Source of the DNA: UBA1672 sp050633505
GTDB lineage: Bacteria > Pseudomonadota > Alphaproteobacteria > Micavibrionales > Micavibrionaceae
DNA: 64,000 nt
Assembly (NCBI GenBank): GCA_050633505.1
Contig: JBOEGQ010000010.1
Location: 186,001 to 250,000 of the forward strand
Direction of reading: 5' to 3'
Position 1 is the stretch's first letter; every line of letters starts with the position of its first letter. Shown here piece by piece: positions 8,433 to 17,678 of this stretch. Below the pieces are notes generated by a model. That model ran no database searches. It was not told where the DNA came from and saw nothing but the letters and a program-made list of their open reading frames with translations. Both the position numbers and the translations under genes were made by a program.

Positions 8433-8487
8433 CTCCTCTTTCAACTATTTTTCTAATATAAGCCCACAGTTTGCACGCTTATTATTT

Positions 8488-9213
8488 TCAGTTCTGGCAT
8501 AACGAATTGGTCTTTGCGCGCTCTGCATCCAAAATACGGTCACAAATATAGGCTTTCATGGCGTTGACCTCATTAGGATGCATCTTATCTGCGCTGGTCT
8601 TTAGAATTTCAACCATTAGAGCATAAGCCGCCTCTTTCTCGCCCTTCTGTGTCATAACAAAAGCTGGCATCTGCCGAACCCAACCCGGGACATCGTCATT
8701 CTTGGTATCTGCCAAACTATGAGCGAGTTCAAGTGCCTTATCTAAATCATTCAATCGAAAACGCGCAAAGAACACGGCCTGAACCAACCAACGCCACTTC
8801 TCTCCTTCTCCATGCCCTGCTGCAACTTCAAGGTAATCCAAAACAGGTCTGTATTTCTCAGGCTCTTGTAACCCAATAAAATAATATGAAGCCAGATAAG
8901 GGATAAAACTAGATTTATGGTCAAGGCTATCTTGTAAAAAGAACCATTCTGTTAGCCTGTCATAATCGTAATCTTTTAGAGACGTCACACGCCCCCCCGT
9001 ATCCCCTAGGTTTTGTATCATCAAACCGTTGATCCGATATGAAAAACTATGATCCCCAAGTCCATAACTACTGGCGAATTCGATACTTGGTGCAGGTGGA
9101 ACATTGCCCCACACAACCCGTTCATCGCGCATAGCAAACCAGATCATAATATTAACACATAGCAGTAGTGCTAAGAAAATCTGTAAAAATTTATCCTGCT
9201 TATGAGGCTCCAT
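8488..9213 (-). CDS. Membrane-anchored TPR-like protein of the pilus locus, 241 aa
   Basis: One N-terminal transmembrane helix (FLQIFLALLLCVNIMIWFAM) anchors a periplasmic domain. Its second half is made of helical pairs resembling TPR units (for example LNDLDKALELAHSLADTK and GEKEAAYALMVEILKTSADK). I do not recognise a family. It follows the ABC-2 permease gene by about 20 bases on the same strand and may be the accessory subunit of that transporter. ATG 9213 has a GGTGG site 9 bases upstream. An in-frame GTG at 9219 is an alternative. Function is inferred only from position. Confidence 0.75.
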   Translation of the reverse strand: MEPHKQDKFLQIFLALLLCVNIMIWFAMRDERVVWGNVPPAPSIEFASSYGLGDHSFSYRINGLMIQNLGDTGGRVTSLKDYDYDRLTEWFFLQDSLDHKSSFIPYLASYYFIGLQEPEKYRPVLDYLEVAAGHGEGEKWRWLVQAVFFARFRLNDLDKALELAHSLADTKNDDVPGWVRQMPAFVMTQKGEKEAAYALMVEILKTSADKMHPNEVNAMKAYICDRILDAERAKTNSLCQN

Positions 9214-9232
9214 GAACACGAACCACCTTTAA

Positions 9233-9991
9233 TCAAAATTGCCTACGAATAAAATCGAGACTAGCTGCGCATAAAACAAGGAAAGAAAAAACAGCACCTT
9301 GAGCAACAGCATATATTATCGTTGAGAAATCACTCACCCCGTAAAGAAGCCAAGAGCTTTGTCCCAGCAAATCCAGACGTGGTGTTATTACCGAAACAAG
9401 CTGTAAAGTCATCGCAAAAAGACCGGAGCCATCAACCAAATCAGAGTCTACAATCCCCAAAAGTTGTCCCATCATGCGTCCAAGCACATAAAACGCAACG
9501 GTAAGCATTGAGGCACTGGCCGCACTACTAATTTGCATAGAGAAAAAGAATGCAATATTGACCATAATAACGGCCTCAACGGCAATCGTTATCAGCCAAC
9601 ATATATGGTTAACCCCAAACATATGTGGTGCAATGGCAAATAATACTCCACCAACAGCCACAGAAACCAAAACCGCCAAGATTAAGAAAGCAAAAGCATA
9701 TGAAAATATGATGCTAACCCGCCCAACAGGTCTGGACAGAAGAAATTCTATATCTTTGCTTTCAAAAGAACGCCGTACAAAGAAAATAATAAAAAGTACC
9801 AAACCAAAAACGGAGATTAACCGCAAAGCAGATGCTGCAAAAACCAGAGAAAAAGCATCTTTTTCAACAATTGCAGCACTACCAAGGAATAAAGAAAGGC
9901 TCGCCCCAACGACAAAGGAGATAAGCATCGAAATGACGAGCTTATCTCGCAATGCAGCCATTAAAACATATTTTACCAAAGGAAATGACAT
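9233..9991 (-). CDS. ABC-2-type transporter permease in the pilus locus
   Basis: The protein has six predicted transmembrane helices and the ABC-2 signature region FESKDIEFLLSRPVGRVSIIFSYAF (residues about 75-99), the segment that contacts an ABC ATPase. It has no ATPase domain. The only ABC ATPase in the window is at 16349-17080, on the same strand and inside the same pilus locus, so the two are probably partners although 6.4 kb apart. Pilus loci of Myxococcus xanthus contain an ABC transporter (PilG/PilH/PilI) needed for pilus formation. An equivalent role here is inference. Confidence 0.82.
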   Translation of the reverse strand: MSFPLVKYVLMAALRDKLVISMLISFVVGASLSLFLGSAAIVEKDAFSLVFAASALRLISVFGLVLFIIFFVRRSFESKDIEFLLSRPVGRVSIIFSYAFAFLILAVLVSVAVGGVLFAIAPHMFGVNHICWLITIAVEAVIMVNIAFFFSMQISSAASASMLTVAFYVLGRMMGQLLGIVDSDLVDGSGLFAMTLQLVSVITPRLDLLGQSSWLLYGVSDFSTIIYAVAQGAVFSFLVLCAASLDFIRRQF

Positions 9992-10025
9992 TATAAAACT
10001 CGATTAAGATACACTCTTTTGCCCA

Positions 10026-11897
10026 TTACATCTTAAATGGTCGTCTGTCCCCTGAAAACGTCCGATATAGATCACGATCAGTATTGTGAATTGTATCTGC
10101 CGGATTTTCAAGAAGCGTTGCCTTTAAGAAAATCACAAGTTCAGTTTTTGAAATTAAGTCTTCTTGTGTCTTGAAGGCACTTCCGAATAAAGGAACATCT
10201 GATAGAACAGGAATACCCTCTTGTGTATTCGTAACACGGTCTTGCAGTAAACCACCCATAACAATCGGTTGACCAGAATTAACACGTACAACAGTATCAA
10301 TCTCCTGCACGTTTACCTCAGGAATTTCAGAGGTAATACCAGTGTCTCCGGCAACAAACAGAACGGACGGGTCTTCCACTCTTCCAACAATGCGCGTAAT
10401 AGTCGGTCTAACAAACATTGAAATTGTACGTGTTTCAAGATCAATAGATGGCTGTACATTAATCAGAACACCTTCCGGAACGCTCTTAATATCTGTGTCA
10501 ATTTCAAGTGTGACATCCCCTGTATCGTCATCTGTTTCACGATCCAGATCAATTTCAAAATACACTCGGTTCGTTGCAACATTCAAGACAGCAGACTGAT
10601 TGTTAATCACAGTTAAACGCGGACTTGCAAGTGCTCTCACCGTACCAAACCCGGCAATCATTTCAACAAATGCATCAACATCATTACCAAACCAACCAAT
10701 ACCAAAATTGGAGTTCGTAGCAACTTGTCCACCAGGAACGGTAAAGCCACCAATAGTCGTATCTGTTGCAGCATCAACAAATCCGGCAATACCTTCACCA
10801 GCTAAGGCTTGCCATTCAATACCGTTGACATATTCATCAAAAAGACTGACTTCAAATATTTTTGCCTCAACCAAAACCTGCGCTGTTACAGATTTACTAA
10901 GCTCATTCAAATAGTCTTCAACTTCTTTTTGTGTCTTTTCATTCGCATAAACAGTAACCATACCAGCTTGCTTATTCAAACTGAATGATGCCCTACGTTC
11001 GTCATCATCAAGGTCACTATCTGCATCATCAACCGGCAATGACTGTACATTCAAGACTGCTTCGGGCGGCTGAACCTGTACATCAGGTGAACCATCGACA
11101 TTGGCACCATCTACAGGTTGGGGTGCAACCGCAGCAACATCCGGATTACGCTCTGTCGCTTCTACACGTGGGTCATACGATGTTTTTAAGCCCCCCGTGC
11201 TAACACCATCAAGAAGTTGTGTCATATTAAGTTCAAGCTCACCCCAGAAATCTGAAGTACTGTCAGACGCCGCAGAATACGCAGACCCAGTATCCGCGCC
11301 TTCTCCTGTTACAACAGAAACACTGGTGCTAACGCTCCCCTGATTAGAGCGAATAAAGCTCAAATAATCGATTTTATATGTCTTGTTATATGGCGTATCT
11401 ACTTCTACCCTAAGGAAGTCATCTTCGAATTTGTAACGAAGACCAGCAACATTGGCTAGACGCTCCACCACCACATCAAACGGCTTATTCCGTGCCGTAA
11501 ATAACACCGCACCACGAATATTCGGGTCAAGCTCCAAGTCATATTCAGCTTGGCGTGCAAGTTCATAAAGTAGATCTCTTAACGACACTGTACCGTCAGA
11601 AGATACAGAAACAAGCGGCATAGACTTCATGCCATCCGATGACATAGAAAGATACGGCTGTAACTCTGGGATGGATGCCGTAGAAGATGTCGATTTTTCA
11701 TCCTCTGCTTCTACCTCAGGTAAGCGCTCTGTCAAGCCATCACGGAAATCCTGAAATTCCATATTTGCAGCCCGATCTGTCTTCGTATAATTTGCTGCCA
11801 GATCACAAGAGCAGAGGGTAAACGCGGTTGATACAATCAACGAATACTTGAAAAATGAAAACACAGACAAAGGTTTCGCCACTTTTAGAGAAAACAT
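10026..11897 (-). CDS. Secretin of the type IV pilus/MSHA type (MshL/PilQ/GspD family), lipoprotein
   Basis: Secretins form the outer-membrane ring through which the pilus exits. A signal peptide with a lipobox-like LCSC (residues about 29-32) is followed by a linker, an N0/STN-like domain (SLRDLLYELARQAEYDLELDPNIRG) and a secretin N domain. The C-terminal secretin domain has the family's VLVEAKIFEVSLFDEYVNGI, ASPRLTVINNQSA and GLLQDRVTNTQEGIPVLSDVPLFGSAF motifs. I chose ATG 11897 because it places the signal peptide at the N-terminus and has a GGGAG site. ATG 11957 is in frame but lacks a ribosome-binding site. It sits between pilU and the ABC permease gene. No separate pilotin is visible. 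Confidence 0.93.
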   Translation of the reverse strand: MFSLKVAKPLSVFSFFKYSLIVSTAFTLCSCDLAANYTKTDRAANMEFQDFRDGLTERLPEVEAEDEKSTSSTASIPELQPYLSMSSDGMKSMPLVSVSSDGTVSLRDLLYELARQAEYDLELDPNIRGAVLFTARNKPFDVVVERLANVAGLRYKFEDDFLRVEVDTPYNKTYKIDYLSFIRSNQGSVSTSVSVVTGEGADTGSAYSAASDSTSDFWGELELNMTQLLDGVSTGGLKTSYDPRVEATERNPDVAAVAPQPVDGANVDGSPDVQVQPPEAVLNVQSLPVDDADSDLDDDERRASFSLNKQAGMVTVYANEKTQKEVEDYLNELSKSVTAQVLVEAKIFEVSLFDEYVNGIEWQALAGEGIAGFVDAATDTTIGGFTVPGGQVATNSNFGIGWFGNDVDAFVEMIAGFGTVRALASPRLTVINNQSAVLNVATNRVYFEIDLDRETDDDTGDVTLEIDTDIKSVPEGVLINVQPSIDLETRTISMFVRPTITRIVGRVEDPSVLFVAGDTGITSEIPEVNVQEIDTVVRVNSGQPIVMGGLLQDRVTNTQEGIPVLSDVPLFGSAFKTQEDLISKTELVIFLKATLLENPADTIHNTDRDLYRTFSGDRRPFKM

Positions 11898-12079
11898 GAG
11901 CTGAAGAACTCCCGAATAAACAACTGAATAAAATAACAGAAAAATCGGCAAGAACATGCCAAGGAATGATTCTGATACGTATTATAAGAACATAAATTCA
12001 GGGAAACTATGATTTCTTTTGCAAAACAGAAACACAACTTCTGTGTATAAGTCCGTTTATTGAAAAATATACCCGATAA

Positions 12080-13219
12080 TCACTCACTAAACGAGATACG
12101 TGACGTATCAACGGCATCAAGGGCGCTCGCATTTCCACGCGAATCATTAACCAGCTTCGCCTGCTGTACCTTGATTTTCATATCAGACGGCTTATCCGAG
12201 TTCGTGATTGCGGTATCTTCGGTAATCATGCCCTCTATGAACAAATTCATCAAAGACTGATCGAATGTTGACATACCGATAGAGTTATTCTGTTCCATCA
12301 CATCATGAATTTTACCAATTTCACCTTTTAAGATCAAATCACGTACCAAGCCCTGATTAATCATCACTTCAATAGCCGGAGCAAGACCAGCTTTAGTGCT
12401 TGGCAATAAGCGCTGCGATATAATGCCCTTCAAATTCATAGAGAGGTTTAAACGGATCTGATTATGGAAGTCTTCCGGAAACAGATTTACAATACGTTCA
12501 ATCGCCTGATAAGAGTTATTTGTGTGAATCGTTGCCAAACAAAGGTGACCTGTCTCCGCAATAGATAGCGCCTGCTCCATCACCTCGCGGTCACGTATTT
12601 CCCCAACAAGGATAACATCAGGGCGCTGACGCAAAGAGTTCTTCATCGCCACTGCAAACGACTCCGTATCAACCCCGACTTCCCGTTGTGTTACCACACA
12701 GCCTTTATGCTCATGGAAAAATTCAACCGGATCTTCAATCGTAATAATGTGACCGGAACTGTTCCGATTACGCTGATCAATCATCGCAGCAAGCGTCGTA
12801 GACTTACCCGATCCGGTCATTCCGGTAACCAGAATTAATCCCCTCTTCTCCATCGCAAGTGTTTCAAGGATTGGAGGCAAACGTAATTCATCAAAACTAG
12901 GGATTTCAGAGACAATGCGTCGAATAACCAATGCAGGAAACTGCCTTTGTCGTAGAACATTAATACGAAAACGACCATGCTCTCCCATATCTAATGCTGT
13001 ATTCAATTCATTATGGACATCAAAATCACGGCGCTGACGCCCGGTAAGCATTGAATTTAAAAGCTCATTAATCTGATCAGGACTTAAAACCTCATCAGCC
13101 AATTTGATAAGGTCTTTATCCCCGCGTAAAGTCGGCGGACAGCCCACGGTCAGATACATGTCACTGGCCTTGTGCTCATTCATTGCGTTTAAGAAGCTAA
13201 AGATCAATGGTGCGTTCAA
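12080..13219 (-). CDS. pilU: PilT/PilU-family retraction ATPase (second copy, PilU-like)
   Basis: The protein is a type IV pilus retraction ATPase with an N-terminal PAS-like PilT domain, Walker A GMTGSGKST near residue 133, Walker B DVILVGEIRD, and the His-box segment AETGHLCLATIHTN. The C-terminus (MEQNNSIGMSTFDQSLMNLF) resembles PilU rather than PilT: the typical PilT AIRNLIRE motif is replaced by GLVRDLILKGEIGKIHD. It overlaps pilT by four bases (ATGA), so translation is coupled. PilU usually works together with PilT to give high-force retraction. That is family knowledge, not shown by the sequence. Confidence 0.93.
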   Translation of the reverse strand: MNAPLIFSFLNAMNEHKASDMYLTVGCPPTLRGDKDLIKLADEVLSPDQINELLNSMLTGRQRRDFDVHNELNTALDMGEHGRFRINVLRQRQFPALVIRRIVSEIPSFDELRLPPILETLAMEKRGLILVTGMTGSGKSTTLAAMIDQRNRNSSGHIITIEDPVEFFHEHKGCVVTQREVGVDTESFAVAMKNSLRQRPDVILVGEIRDREVMEQALSIAETGHLCLATIHTNNSYQAIERIVNLFPEDFHNQIRLNLSMNLKGIISQRLLPSTKAGLAPAIEVMINQGLVRDLILKGEIGKIHDVMEQNNSIGMSTFDQSLMNLFIEGMITEDTAITNSDKPSDMKIKVQQAKLVNDSRGNASALDAVDTSRISFSE

Positions 13220-14403
13220 AATGAGTACCCCTCATCGCCATTACCTTTCGGCGGAGCAACACCACCGGTAAATGTTCCGCCACTACTTCCAGAGGATTCA
13301 TCTTTATCATCGCCATCCATTCGTCGACCACCAAGAGCCCCTGCCGCATAATCTTCATCACGATCTTCTGACTCATCCGTGGTTTTAAGAAGTGCACGAC
13401 GTGCCTCATCCTTATCTATAATTCCACCCTCTGCCAGATCCGTAATCGCATCTTCCATTGTTATCATGCCGTATCGAGATCCCGTTTGCATCATGGAATA
13501 CATTTGCGGGATTTGATTTTCACGAATAAGGTTACGAACCGCATTTGTTCCAACAAGAATTTCAAAGGCACCAACACGCCCACCATCCGCACGCCTTAAC
13601 AGCGTTTGTGCAATAACGCCTTGCAAAGAACTGGAAAGCATTGCACGTACCATTTCCTTATCCCCACTTGGAAATACATCAATAATACGATCAATCGTTT
13701 TAGAAGCAGAGTTCGCGTGCAAGGTTCCAAAAACAAGGTGTCCGGTTTCTGCAGCTGTCAAGGCCAAAGATATCGTTTCATGATCACGCATCTCACCAAC
13801 CAGAATAACATCTGGATCTTCACGAAGTGCGCTTTTCAATGCACGAGAAAACGTTCTTGTATCCTGACCAACCTCACGATGGTTAACCAAAGACTTCTTA
13901 GATGAGTGAAAAAACTCAACCGGATCCTCTACCGTCAACACATGTTTTGCGTGGTTCAGATTAATGTGATTAACCATAGAAGCCAATGTTGTAGATTTAC
14001 CGGAACCTGTTGGACCGGTTACAAGGACAATCCCCTTTTCAAGCTCGGCAAAGCGACGCATGACAGGCGGTAAGTCCAATTGTTCCATTGTCGGGATTTC
14101 TGTCGGGATTGTACGAAATACGGCCGCCGCCCCCAAACGGGTTGTAAAACCGTTCACACGAAAACGTGCCTTTTCTCCAAGCGCGATCGCAAAATCGAGC
14201 TCCATATTCTTTTCAAATTCTGCGCGCTGCTCTTCCGTCATCACGGAATAAAGCATCGTTCTGATATCGTCACTACCTAATGCATCGGCTTTAACCCGTT
14301 TCATTTGTCCGCTGACACGAATGATCGGAGGGTTTCCCGCACTTAAATGCAAGTCAGATGCGTTATTTTGCATTGTAAAGGCAAGAAGTTGAGTAAGATC
14401 CAA
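13216..14403 (-). CDS. pilT: Type IV pilus retraction ATPase PilT
   Basis: PilT depolymerises the pilus and powers twitching or DNA/phage uptake. The N-terminus MDLTQLLAFTMQNNASDLHL is standard, with Walker A GPTGSGKST at residues 130-138, Walker B DVILVGEMRD, and the PilT-specific AVRNLIRENQIPQMYS motif. The start is TTG 14403, decided by an AAAGGAG site 7 bases upstream and by family alignment. The last 50 or so residues (Asp/Gly/Ser-rich, ending GGTFTGGVAPPKGNGDEGYSF) are an unusual disordered tail. It overlaps pilU by four bases. Confidence 0.95.
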   Translation of the reverse strand: MDLTQLLAFTMQNNASDLHLSAGNPPIIRVSGQMKRVKADALGSDDIRTMLYSVMTEEQRAEFEKNMELDFAIALGEKARFRVNGFTTRLGAAAVFRTIPTEIPTMEQLDLPPVMRRFAELEKGIVLVTGPTGSGKSTTLASMVNHINLNHAKHVLTVEDPVEFFHSSKKSLVNHREVGQDTRTFSRALKSALREDPDVILVGEMRDHETISLALTAAETGHLVFGTLHANSASKTIDRIIDVFPSGDKEMVRAMLSSSLQGVIAQTLLRRADGGRVGAFEILVGTNAVRNLIRENQIPQMYSMMQTGSRYGMITMEDAITDLAEGGIIDKDEARRALLKTTDESEDRDEDYAAGALGGRRMDGDDKDESSGSSGGTFTGGVAPPKGNGDEGYSF

Positions 14404-14436
14404 AGCGGTGCTCCTTTTTCTTAGGTACCCAGAATT

Positions 14437-14503
14437 ATAGTTCTACAGAAAGAAAGTGAATGGAAAGTAAATATCCCCTAAAAACATTCTACATAGTTCT
14501 ACA
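14437..14503. repeat. Short direct repeats (TTCTACA) between prepilin peptidase and pilT
   Basis: The 11-mer ATAGTTCTACA occurs at 14437-14447 and 14493-14503, and TTCTACA occurs a third time at 14487-14493. The copies cover the end of the prepilin peptidase gene and the 95-base gap before pilT. They might be regulator-binding repeats, or chance in AT-rich DNA. Confidence 0.3.
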
Positions 14504-15266
14504 TCAAAAAAGAACCCTGAAAGAGCAATAAGCCATAAAAAGATGCAATAAGTGCCGGACCAAAGGGAAATGCCTCCCCCCCAACAATCAATCGCCAAGC
14601 CACGGCAAACATCATCGCCAACAACCCTGACATCATCATAAAGTACGGCAATACCGACAACCCGAGCCAAAGACCGGAAACAAAGAAAAACTTCACATCC
14701 CCCATACCCAGACTGTCTTTTTTTAACACCTTGGTTAATACGGCGCCAAGTGCCCAAGGAACAATAGCATACACGACCGCCCCAACAATATACGGGATCA
14801 TAAGATCGGGCACACTTACAAACACATCAGAAATAGAAAAATAGAACAGCCGCCCTAGCCCAATCACCATCAAAGCAAAAACCAGTTGATTGGGTAAAAT
14901 CATATGTTTCAAATCAATGACAAAAAGAGAAACCAAAACAGGTACCGCCGCCGCGACAAAAAACATCTCTGCACCAAAACCAAATACGGCATATGCGCCG
15001 GCACATAAAAATGCACCAACCACCTCAATCAATGGATAAACAGCGGAAATAGGTTTATTACAATGGCGACATTTACCCCTTGAGAACACCCAGGAAAAAA
15101 CAGGGAAAAGATCCAATATTCCAAGTTGAGTCTTACAATTAGGACAAGCAGATCTCTTCGCCCCCCATTTCAGCCGCCGAGGTACACGATAAATCAAAGC
15201 TGTCGAAAAGCTTCCGAGTACAAGTCCTAAAACAGCAGATAAAGCCAACTCTATTACCGGAAACAT
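14499..15266 (-). CDS. Prepilin peptidase / N-methyltransferase (GspO/PilD family)
   Basis: This inner-membrane aspartic protease cuts the pilin leader and methylates the new N-terminus. The N-terminal domain keeps the zinc-binding tetracysteine (CPNCKTQLG and GKCRHCNKPIS) and the YPLIEVVGA segment. The catalytic Asp residues are in FVIDLKHMILPNQLV and GMGDVKFFF. Seven to eight membrane helices and a length of 255 aa fit the bifunctional class. It lies between the TPR gene and pilT on the same strand and should process the pilin at 6360-7100. Confidence 0.95.
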   Translation of the reverse strand: MFPVIELALSAVLGLVLGSFSTALIYRVPRRLKWGAKRSACPNCKTQLGILDLFPVFSWVFSRGKCRHCNKPISAVYPLIEVVGAFLCAGAYAVFGFGAEMFFVAAAVPVLVSLFVIDLKHMILPNQLVFALMVIGLGRLFYFSISDVFVSVPDLMIPYIVGAVVYAIVPWALGAVLTKVLKKDSLGMGDVKFFFVSGLWLGLSVLPYFMMMSGLLAMMFAVAWRLIVGGEAFPFGPALIASFYGLLLFQGSFLM

Positions 15267-15304
15267 AAGCCCAGAAACCTACTCAAGCTATAAACAAAAG
15301 GATC

Positions 15305-16252
15305 TTAACGGATTTGTGCCAAGCGCTCATAAACAGAATCTCGTGGTATTGAGCGTCCACCACCGTGTATCGTATCAATCTCCAACGCCCTTTCATAAAA
15401 AGAAACGGCCTTGGCACTCTCTCCTGCACGGTCAGATAAAACCGCCATATTGAAAACATGAGAAGCGTTGCGTGGTTCCATACTCGCCGCGATACCAAGA
15501 TATTTCAGTGCACTACGCAAGTCACCACTCTTTGCATAAGCAACGGCCAACTGCCCAGTTAAAAGGACATTGTCTTTGTTCTCACTGTGCAGCTCTAACA
15601 ATCGTCTTAAAGCAATAGACGGATAACGCGTGCCCAACAGCCCAAGCATATTAACCTTTGCCACTATATCATCCGGAGCAACACTTTCTAACTCTTCATA
15701 AACTTGCATCGCCTCATCAAAACGACCCAATTTTTGTAGAGAAACAGCACGCCCCATCAAGACGCGGGCATCTTTCTTGTTTTCCAGATATAAATCATCA
15801 AAGAGCTGAAGAGCTGAATCGTAGATCCCCAACTTCATTGCCCGTTCTGCTGCAACTAAAGCGGCGCTTCGCTCATCTGCTGCAACCGTTTTTCGCACCA
15901 AAACAAGCTTGGAGGCTGGTTGATAAATTGGATTGACATTAACAGGACCATCCTGTGCCATCTCCCCCTGAGGAACCATATTATTTGCATCAAAGAAAGC
16001 TTCGTCATCCGCAGAGGATTTCTCTGCAGATGGCCCGGCAATTGAGTTGGTCATTTCCGGCACTAAGCCAGTCCCGTTAGAGGACGTATCGACCTCATCA
16101 CCATCTACCGTATTGAGCTCCTCTAACCCTGGAACAGATATTGATTTAACCTCATCAGTATCTAAAACAATGGGGGCATTTTGTGCATATGCCCAAAACG
16201 GAATAGAAGACAGGGAAAGTACAGCAGCAAAAAACGACGAACGCATAAACAT
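15305..16252 (-). CDS. Exported TPR-repeat protein of the pilus locus (MshN-like)
   Basis: A signal peptide (SSFFAAVLSLSSIPFWAYA) is followed by a low-complexity Asp/Ser region of about 90 residues, then five or so TPR units, such as RFDEAMQVYEELESVAPDD and ESAKAVSFYERALEIDTIHGGG. Proteins of this layout (MshN in MSHA loci, PilF/PilW in others) help the secretin or pilus assemble. I chose ATG 16252 because the longer frame would need a TTG at 16267. ATG 16246 is also possible. It lies between the ABC ATPase gene and the prepilin peptidase gene. Confidence 0.82.
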   Translation of the reverse strand: MFMRSSFFAAVLSLSSIPFWAYAQNAPIVLDTDEVKSISVPGLEELNTVDGDEVDTSSNGTGLVPEMTNSIAGPSAEKSSADDEAFFDANNMVPQGEMAQDGPVNVNPIYQPASKLVLVRKTVAADERSAALVAAERAMKLGIYDSALQLFDDLYLENKKDARVLMGRAVSLQKLGRFDEAMQVYEELESVAPDDIVAKVNMLGLLGTRYPSIALRRLLELHSENKDNVLLTGQLAVAYAKSGDLRSALKYLGIAASMEPRNASHVFNMAVLSDRAGESAKAVSFYERALEIDTIHGGGRSIPRDSVYERLAQIR

Positions 16253-16348
16253 AAGACCAAACCACAAAAAATGTTAAAAACTTCACACGGACGTGCAAAC
16301 AATGAGATAAAGCGAATCAGAATCGCCTCGAATATTGGCATAATTATA

Positions 16349-17080
16349 TCATGCAACCTTCTTATACTCAATAAATTCAAGAAAGGCCTGCTCAAGATTG
16401 TGGGTATCTGTTTGCTTTTTCAGATCTTCGGGCGTCCCGACAAAGCGAATTGCCCCCTCATGTAACAGTGCAACACGATCACAAATCTCATCCATATCGG
16501 CAAGAACATGAGAACTTAAGAAAATCGTACGCTTTTCATGTTTCATATCAGAAATCATCTTTTTCACCAAAGCCCGTGCAAGCGGGTCTAAGCCGCTCAT
16601 CGGTTCATCCAAGATAAAAAGAGAACCTCCGGTCATTAATGTACCGATAAGGCCTAATTTCTGGCGCATTCCTTTGGAATAGGTATTCACGCGCCGCTTT
16701 AACGCGTCACTATCCAAAGCAAGGCTTTCCGCAACCTTTCGCAAATGGGATTCATCAAATGGTTGCTTATATAAAGACAACGAGAATTTTAAAAACTCCA
16801 TCCCCGTAAGAAACCACGGTGGTTCAAACTTTTCAGGTAAATATGCAAGCTGTGATTTGCTTTTCTGCGAATTCTTAACATCTCCGTGTATTAAGATCTC
16901 TCCTTCATCCTGCTCACGTAGTGCCAAAATTGATTTAATAATGGTCGTCTTTCCTGCACCATTTAGCCCCATAAGACCAAAAATTTCACCATCTTGAACA
17001 TCAAATGAAACATCCGATATCGCGGCTTTACCGGCATAAGACACAGACACGCCAGACAGAGATAAAGAACGACCTATCAT
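16349..17080 (-). CDS. ABC transporter ATPase subunit in the pilus locus
   Basis: The protein is an ABC-2-class ATPase with Walker A GLNGAGKTT near residue 38, a signature helix YSKGMRQKLGL in place of LSGGQ, Walker B SLFILDEPMSGLDP and the switch His in FLSSHVLADMDEICD. The length is 243 aa. It lies between the MshK-like gene and the TPR gene on the same strand and has no adjacent permease. The matching permease is at 9233-9991 in the same locus. Its cargo is unknown. M. xanthus PilH is a functional parallel by context only. Confidence 0.9.
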   Translation of the reverse strand: MIGRSLSLSGVSVSYAGKAAISDVSFDVQDGEIFGLMGLNGAGKTTIIKSILALREQDEGEILIHGDVKNSQKSKSQLAYLPEKFEPPWFLTGMEFLKFSLSLYKQPFDESHLRKVAESLALDSDALKRRVNTYSKGMRQKLGLIGTLMTGGSLFILDEPMSGLDPLARALVKKMISDMKHEKRTIFLSSHVLADMDEICDRVALLHEGAIRFVGTPEDLKKQTDTHNLEQAFLEFIEYKKVA

Positions 17081-17101
17081 AACAACCTCTATTTATTATA
17101 T

Positions 17102-17650
17102 TTAACCGGGTAAGAAGATGCGCATATCTAAATTAAACCTTTGATGTGCACGCAGGCGTAACGGAAAAATTTGATTTGTATATTCATCGAGCCATTTAAC
17201 CTCAATAAAGTCATCATACACTCGTAAATCAAGGACTTCCTTTGGCACAGCATCAGGTGTTACCCGTTGCCCATTCAGCCAGATTGTCCAGTTTTTCTCA
17301 CCATTATAGAGAATGCCGCCAAGAAGAACTTCACGAGGCCCTGGGTCAGGCTCATAATCTTCTTCTACATCTAATTCCCAATCATCAGGAGCTCGTACAA
17401 CACCACGAGAGTTTTTTGCATCACGGATTGTTTTATGTTGCCAATATGTGAAAAACAAGGACGGCACCTCATTTGCACTTACCTTGTCTTCCTCTTCTTT
17501 TAAGGAATCATCAACCGCATTCAACGCCGCACGCGGATCATTTTCCTGAGCAAATAAATCCTTCGAGAACAAGCTTCCGCCTGAAAAAACGGCAAAGCAC
17601 AATACAAGAAAGACCGTATATCGGAATATCCTACTGTATGCCATCATCAT
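17102..17650 (-). CDS. Exported MshK/PilP-like pilus assembly protein
   Basis: The 182-residue protein has a signal peptide (FRYTVFLVLCFAVFSGG), an acidic linker and a C-terminal small beta domain. That domain, LGGILYNGEKNWTIWLNGQRV followed by LRVYDDFIEVKWLD, resembles MshK and the HR domain of PilP/GspC, which link the inner-membrane complex to the secretin. The gene follows the MshJ/PilO-like gene by about 28 bases. Assignment rests on the domain pattern and on position in an I-J-K order like that of MSHA loci. Confidence 0.72.
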   Translation of the reverse strand: MMMAYSRIFRYTVFLVLCFAVFSGGSLFSKDLFAQENDPRAALNAVDDSLKEEEDKVSANEVPSLFFTYWQHKTIRDAKNSRGVVRAPDDWELDVEEDYEPDPGPREVLLGGILYNGEKNWTIWLNGQRVTPDAVPKEVLDLRVYDDFIEVKWLDEYTNQIFPLRLRAHQRFNLDMRIFLPG

Positions 17651-17678
17651 CTTTACCTTTCACTCTATCTATCGAATA

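Noticed and set aside
10342..11343. Several forward frames antisense to the secretin
   Set aside because: Low-complexity Ser/Thr-rich translations typical of antisense reading; no ribosome-binding site.
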